From Bacteroidales bacterium UBA1215 (GTDB lineage: Bacteria > Bacteroidota > Bacteroidia > Bacteroidales > WCHB1-69), in NCBI GenBank assembly GCA_002309475.1, contig DBXJ01000044.1, positions 10,443 to 44,795 of the forward strand: a DNA stretch of 34,353 bases, in the 5' to 3' direction. The notes below the pieces were generated by a model. The model worked only from the letters and a program-made list of their open reading frames with translations, was not told the DNA's origin and did no database searches. Made by a program: the position numbers and the translations under genes. This document shows positions 33,651 to 34,353 of this stretch, piece after piece. The number at the start of each line of letters is the position of its first letter. Position 1 is the first letter of the stretch.

Positions 33651-33676
33651 TGGTATTAAAATTAGTTGTATCTTTG
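33650..33676 (+). promoter_or_regulatory. Promoter of the tRNA-tuf operon
   Basis: TTG at 33650-33652 and TATCTTTG at 33669-33676, about 19 bases apart, 38 bases before the first tRNA. No other promoter is seen before tuf. Confidence 0.7.
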
Positions 33677-33714
33677 CAATTCCAATTCAGCATAATATAA
33701 AATCTGGGTTGAAT

Positions 33715-33788
33715 GCCACTGTAGCTCAGTTGGCCAGAGCAGCTGATTTGTAATCAGCGGGTCGGGGGTTCGAATCCCTCTAGTGGCT
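33715..33788 (+). tRNA. tRNA-Thr (TGT)
   Basis: Acceptor GCCACTG pairs with TAGTGGC through one G-T wobble. Anticodon stem GCTGA/TCAGC holds loop TTTGTAA with anticodon TGT, and the T arm has GGTTCGAATCC. CCA is not encoded. First gene of the tRNA-tuf cluster. Confidence 0.95.
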
Positions 33789-33812
33789 CAGGTTCTTTGA
33801 TTTTAAAAGGCT

Positions 33813-33894
33813 GGGGGGGTACCAGAGCGGTCAAATGGGGCAGACTGTAAATCTGTTGGCTGAGCCTTCGGAGGTTCGAATCCTCCCCCCCCCA
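33813..33894 (+). tRNA. tRNA-Tyr (GTA)
   Basis: Eighty-two bases with the long variable arm of tRNA-Tyr (TGGCTGAGCCTTC region). The anticodon loop is CTGTAAA with anticodon GTA. The acceptor stem is seven Gs against seven Cs, which is unusual. No encoded CCA. Confidence 0.95.
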
Positions 33895-33953
33895 CATCGA
33901 AAGACAAAGACCTGCGATAAAAGAATGTTTTTATTGCAGTTTTTTGTTTAAAA

Positions 33954-34026
33954 GCGGAAGTAGCTCATTTGGCAGAGCGAAAGCCTTCCAAGCTTTAGGT
34001 GGCGGGTTCGAGCCCCGTCTTCCGCT
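33954..34026 (+). tRNA. tRNA-Gly (TCC)
   Basis: Acceptor GCGGAAG/CTTCCGC, anticodon stem AAAGC/GCTTT, loop CTTCCAA with anticodon TCC. No encoded CCA. Confidence 0.95.
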
Positions 34027-34033
34027 CTCCAAA

Positions 34034-34105
<72 letters not shown>

Positions 34106-34165
34106 CTTTTGGTATGAATATTAGGTAATTAAATTGAATATTAACCTTAAGTAAAAAAAAATAGT

Positions 34166-34353
34166 ATGGCAAAAGAAAAATTCGAAAGAAGTAAACCACA
34201 CGTTAACATTGGTACAATCGGCCACGTTGACCATGGTAAGACAACTCTTACAGCTGCTATCACTAAGGTTCTTGGCCTTAGCGGTTCTGCTCAGTTCGTA
34301 GACTACGCTAACATTGATAAGGCTCCTGAGGAGAGAGAGCGTGGTATCACAAT
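34166..34353 (+). CDS. tuf: Elongation factor Tu (5' part, cut by window)
   Basis: The first 62 codons are present. They start MAKEKFERSKPHVNIGTIGH and continue VDHGKTTLTAAITKVL, the GTP-binding P-loop GHVDHGKT, then the switch region EERERGITI. EF-Tu carries aminoacyl-tRNA to the ribosome. The codons are more C-ending than in neighbouring genes, as expected for a very highly expressed gene. No promoter or clear ribosome binding site is seen in the 60 bases before the ATG, so it is probably transcribed with the four tRNAs. The order Thr-Tyr-Gly-Thr-tuf is the one found in E. coli as thrU-tyrU-glyT-thrT-tufB and in many other bacteria. Confidence 0.97.
   Translation, partial: MAKEKFERSKPHVNIGTIGHVDHGKTTLTAAITKVLGLSGSAQFVDYANIDKAPEERERGIT

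Overview
The window looks like chromosomal DNA of a Bacteroidetes bacterium, most likely order Bacteroidales. It is A+T-rich. At least twelve genes or transcription units are preceded by the Bacteroidetes -7 promoter element TAnnTTTG. The gene content fits: DUF1573, DUF6913, PepSY-like and C69 dipeptidase proteins, TPR/outer-membrane-barrel pairs and FISUMP-type lectin-like proteins. I cannot name a genus. No transposase, integrase, phage gene or CRISPR array was seen.

Layout. Positions 1-4737 (minus) hold a large periplasmic TPR protein followed by an outer-membrane barrel protein cut by the window edge. yebC (4964-5677) diverges from this pair and ends in a clear terminator. A 603-residue exported protein (5787-7598) follows, ending in a C-type-lectin-like FISUMP domain. 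Convergent to it are topoisomerase IV subunit A and a small barrel protein. From 11103 to 18859 the plus strand carries a family 4 glycosyltransferase, a PepSY-like protein, a U32 hydroxylase/peptidase-family protein, a DUF6913 protein, a C69 dipeptidase and a lipoprotein with a second copy of the FISUMP domain. The minus strand then carries a HerA-like ATPase (18980-20572) and three small exported proteins or lipoproteins of unknown role (20706-22886). Two of those units have nearly identical promoters. From 23239 on there are housekeeping genes: RNase Z, PyrD (minus), Mpl, a DUF1573 protein, CysS, Lgt, SufD and an ABC-F ATPase. The window ends in the conserved cluster tRNA-Thr, tRNA-Tyr, tRNA-Gly, tRNA-Thr, tuf.

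Most notable point. The last 168 bases of the 5787-7598 gene (7419-7586) have the hallmarks of a diversity-generating retroelement (DGR) variable repeat. They are about 52% G+C by hand count, in a low-G+C gene. Their codons differ almost throughout from the paralogue at 17798-18859 even where the protein is the same. The residues at presumed ligand-facing sites are Ser, Gly, Tyr, Asp and Ala in NNC/NNT codons, which adenine mutagenesis of AAC/AAT would give. No reverse transcriptase or template repeat lies in the window, so the element would have to act from elsewhere. The same protein carries a T9SS sorting-domain-like module in its interior rather than at the C-terminus.

Links between genes: lgt supplies the lipid anchor for the lipoproteins seen here, and mpl recycles cell-wall peptide. 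Most other neighbours are co-located without an obvious shared pathway.
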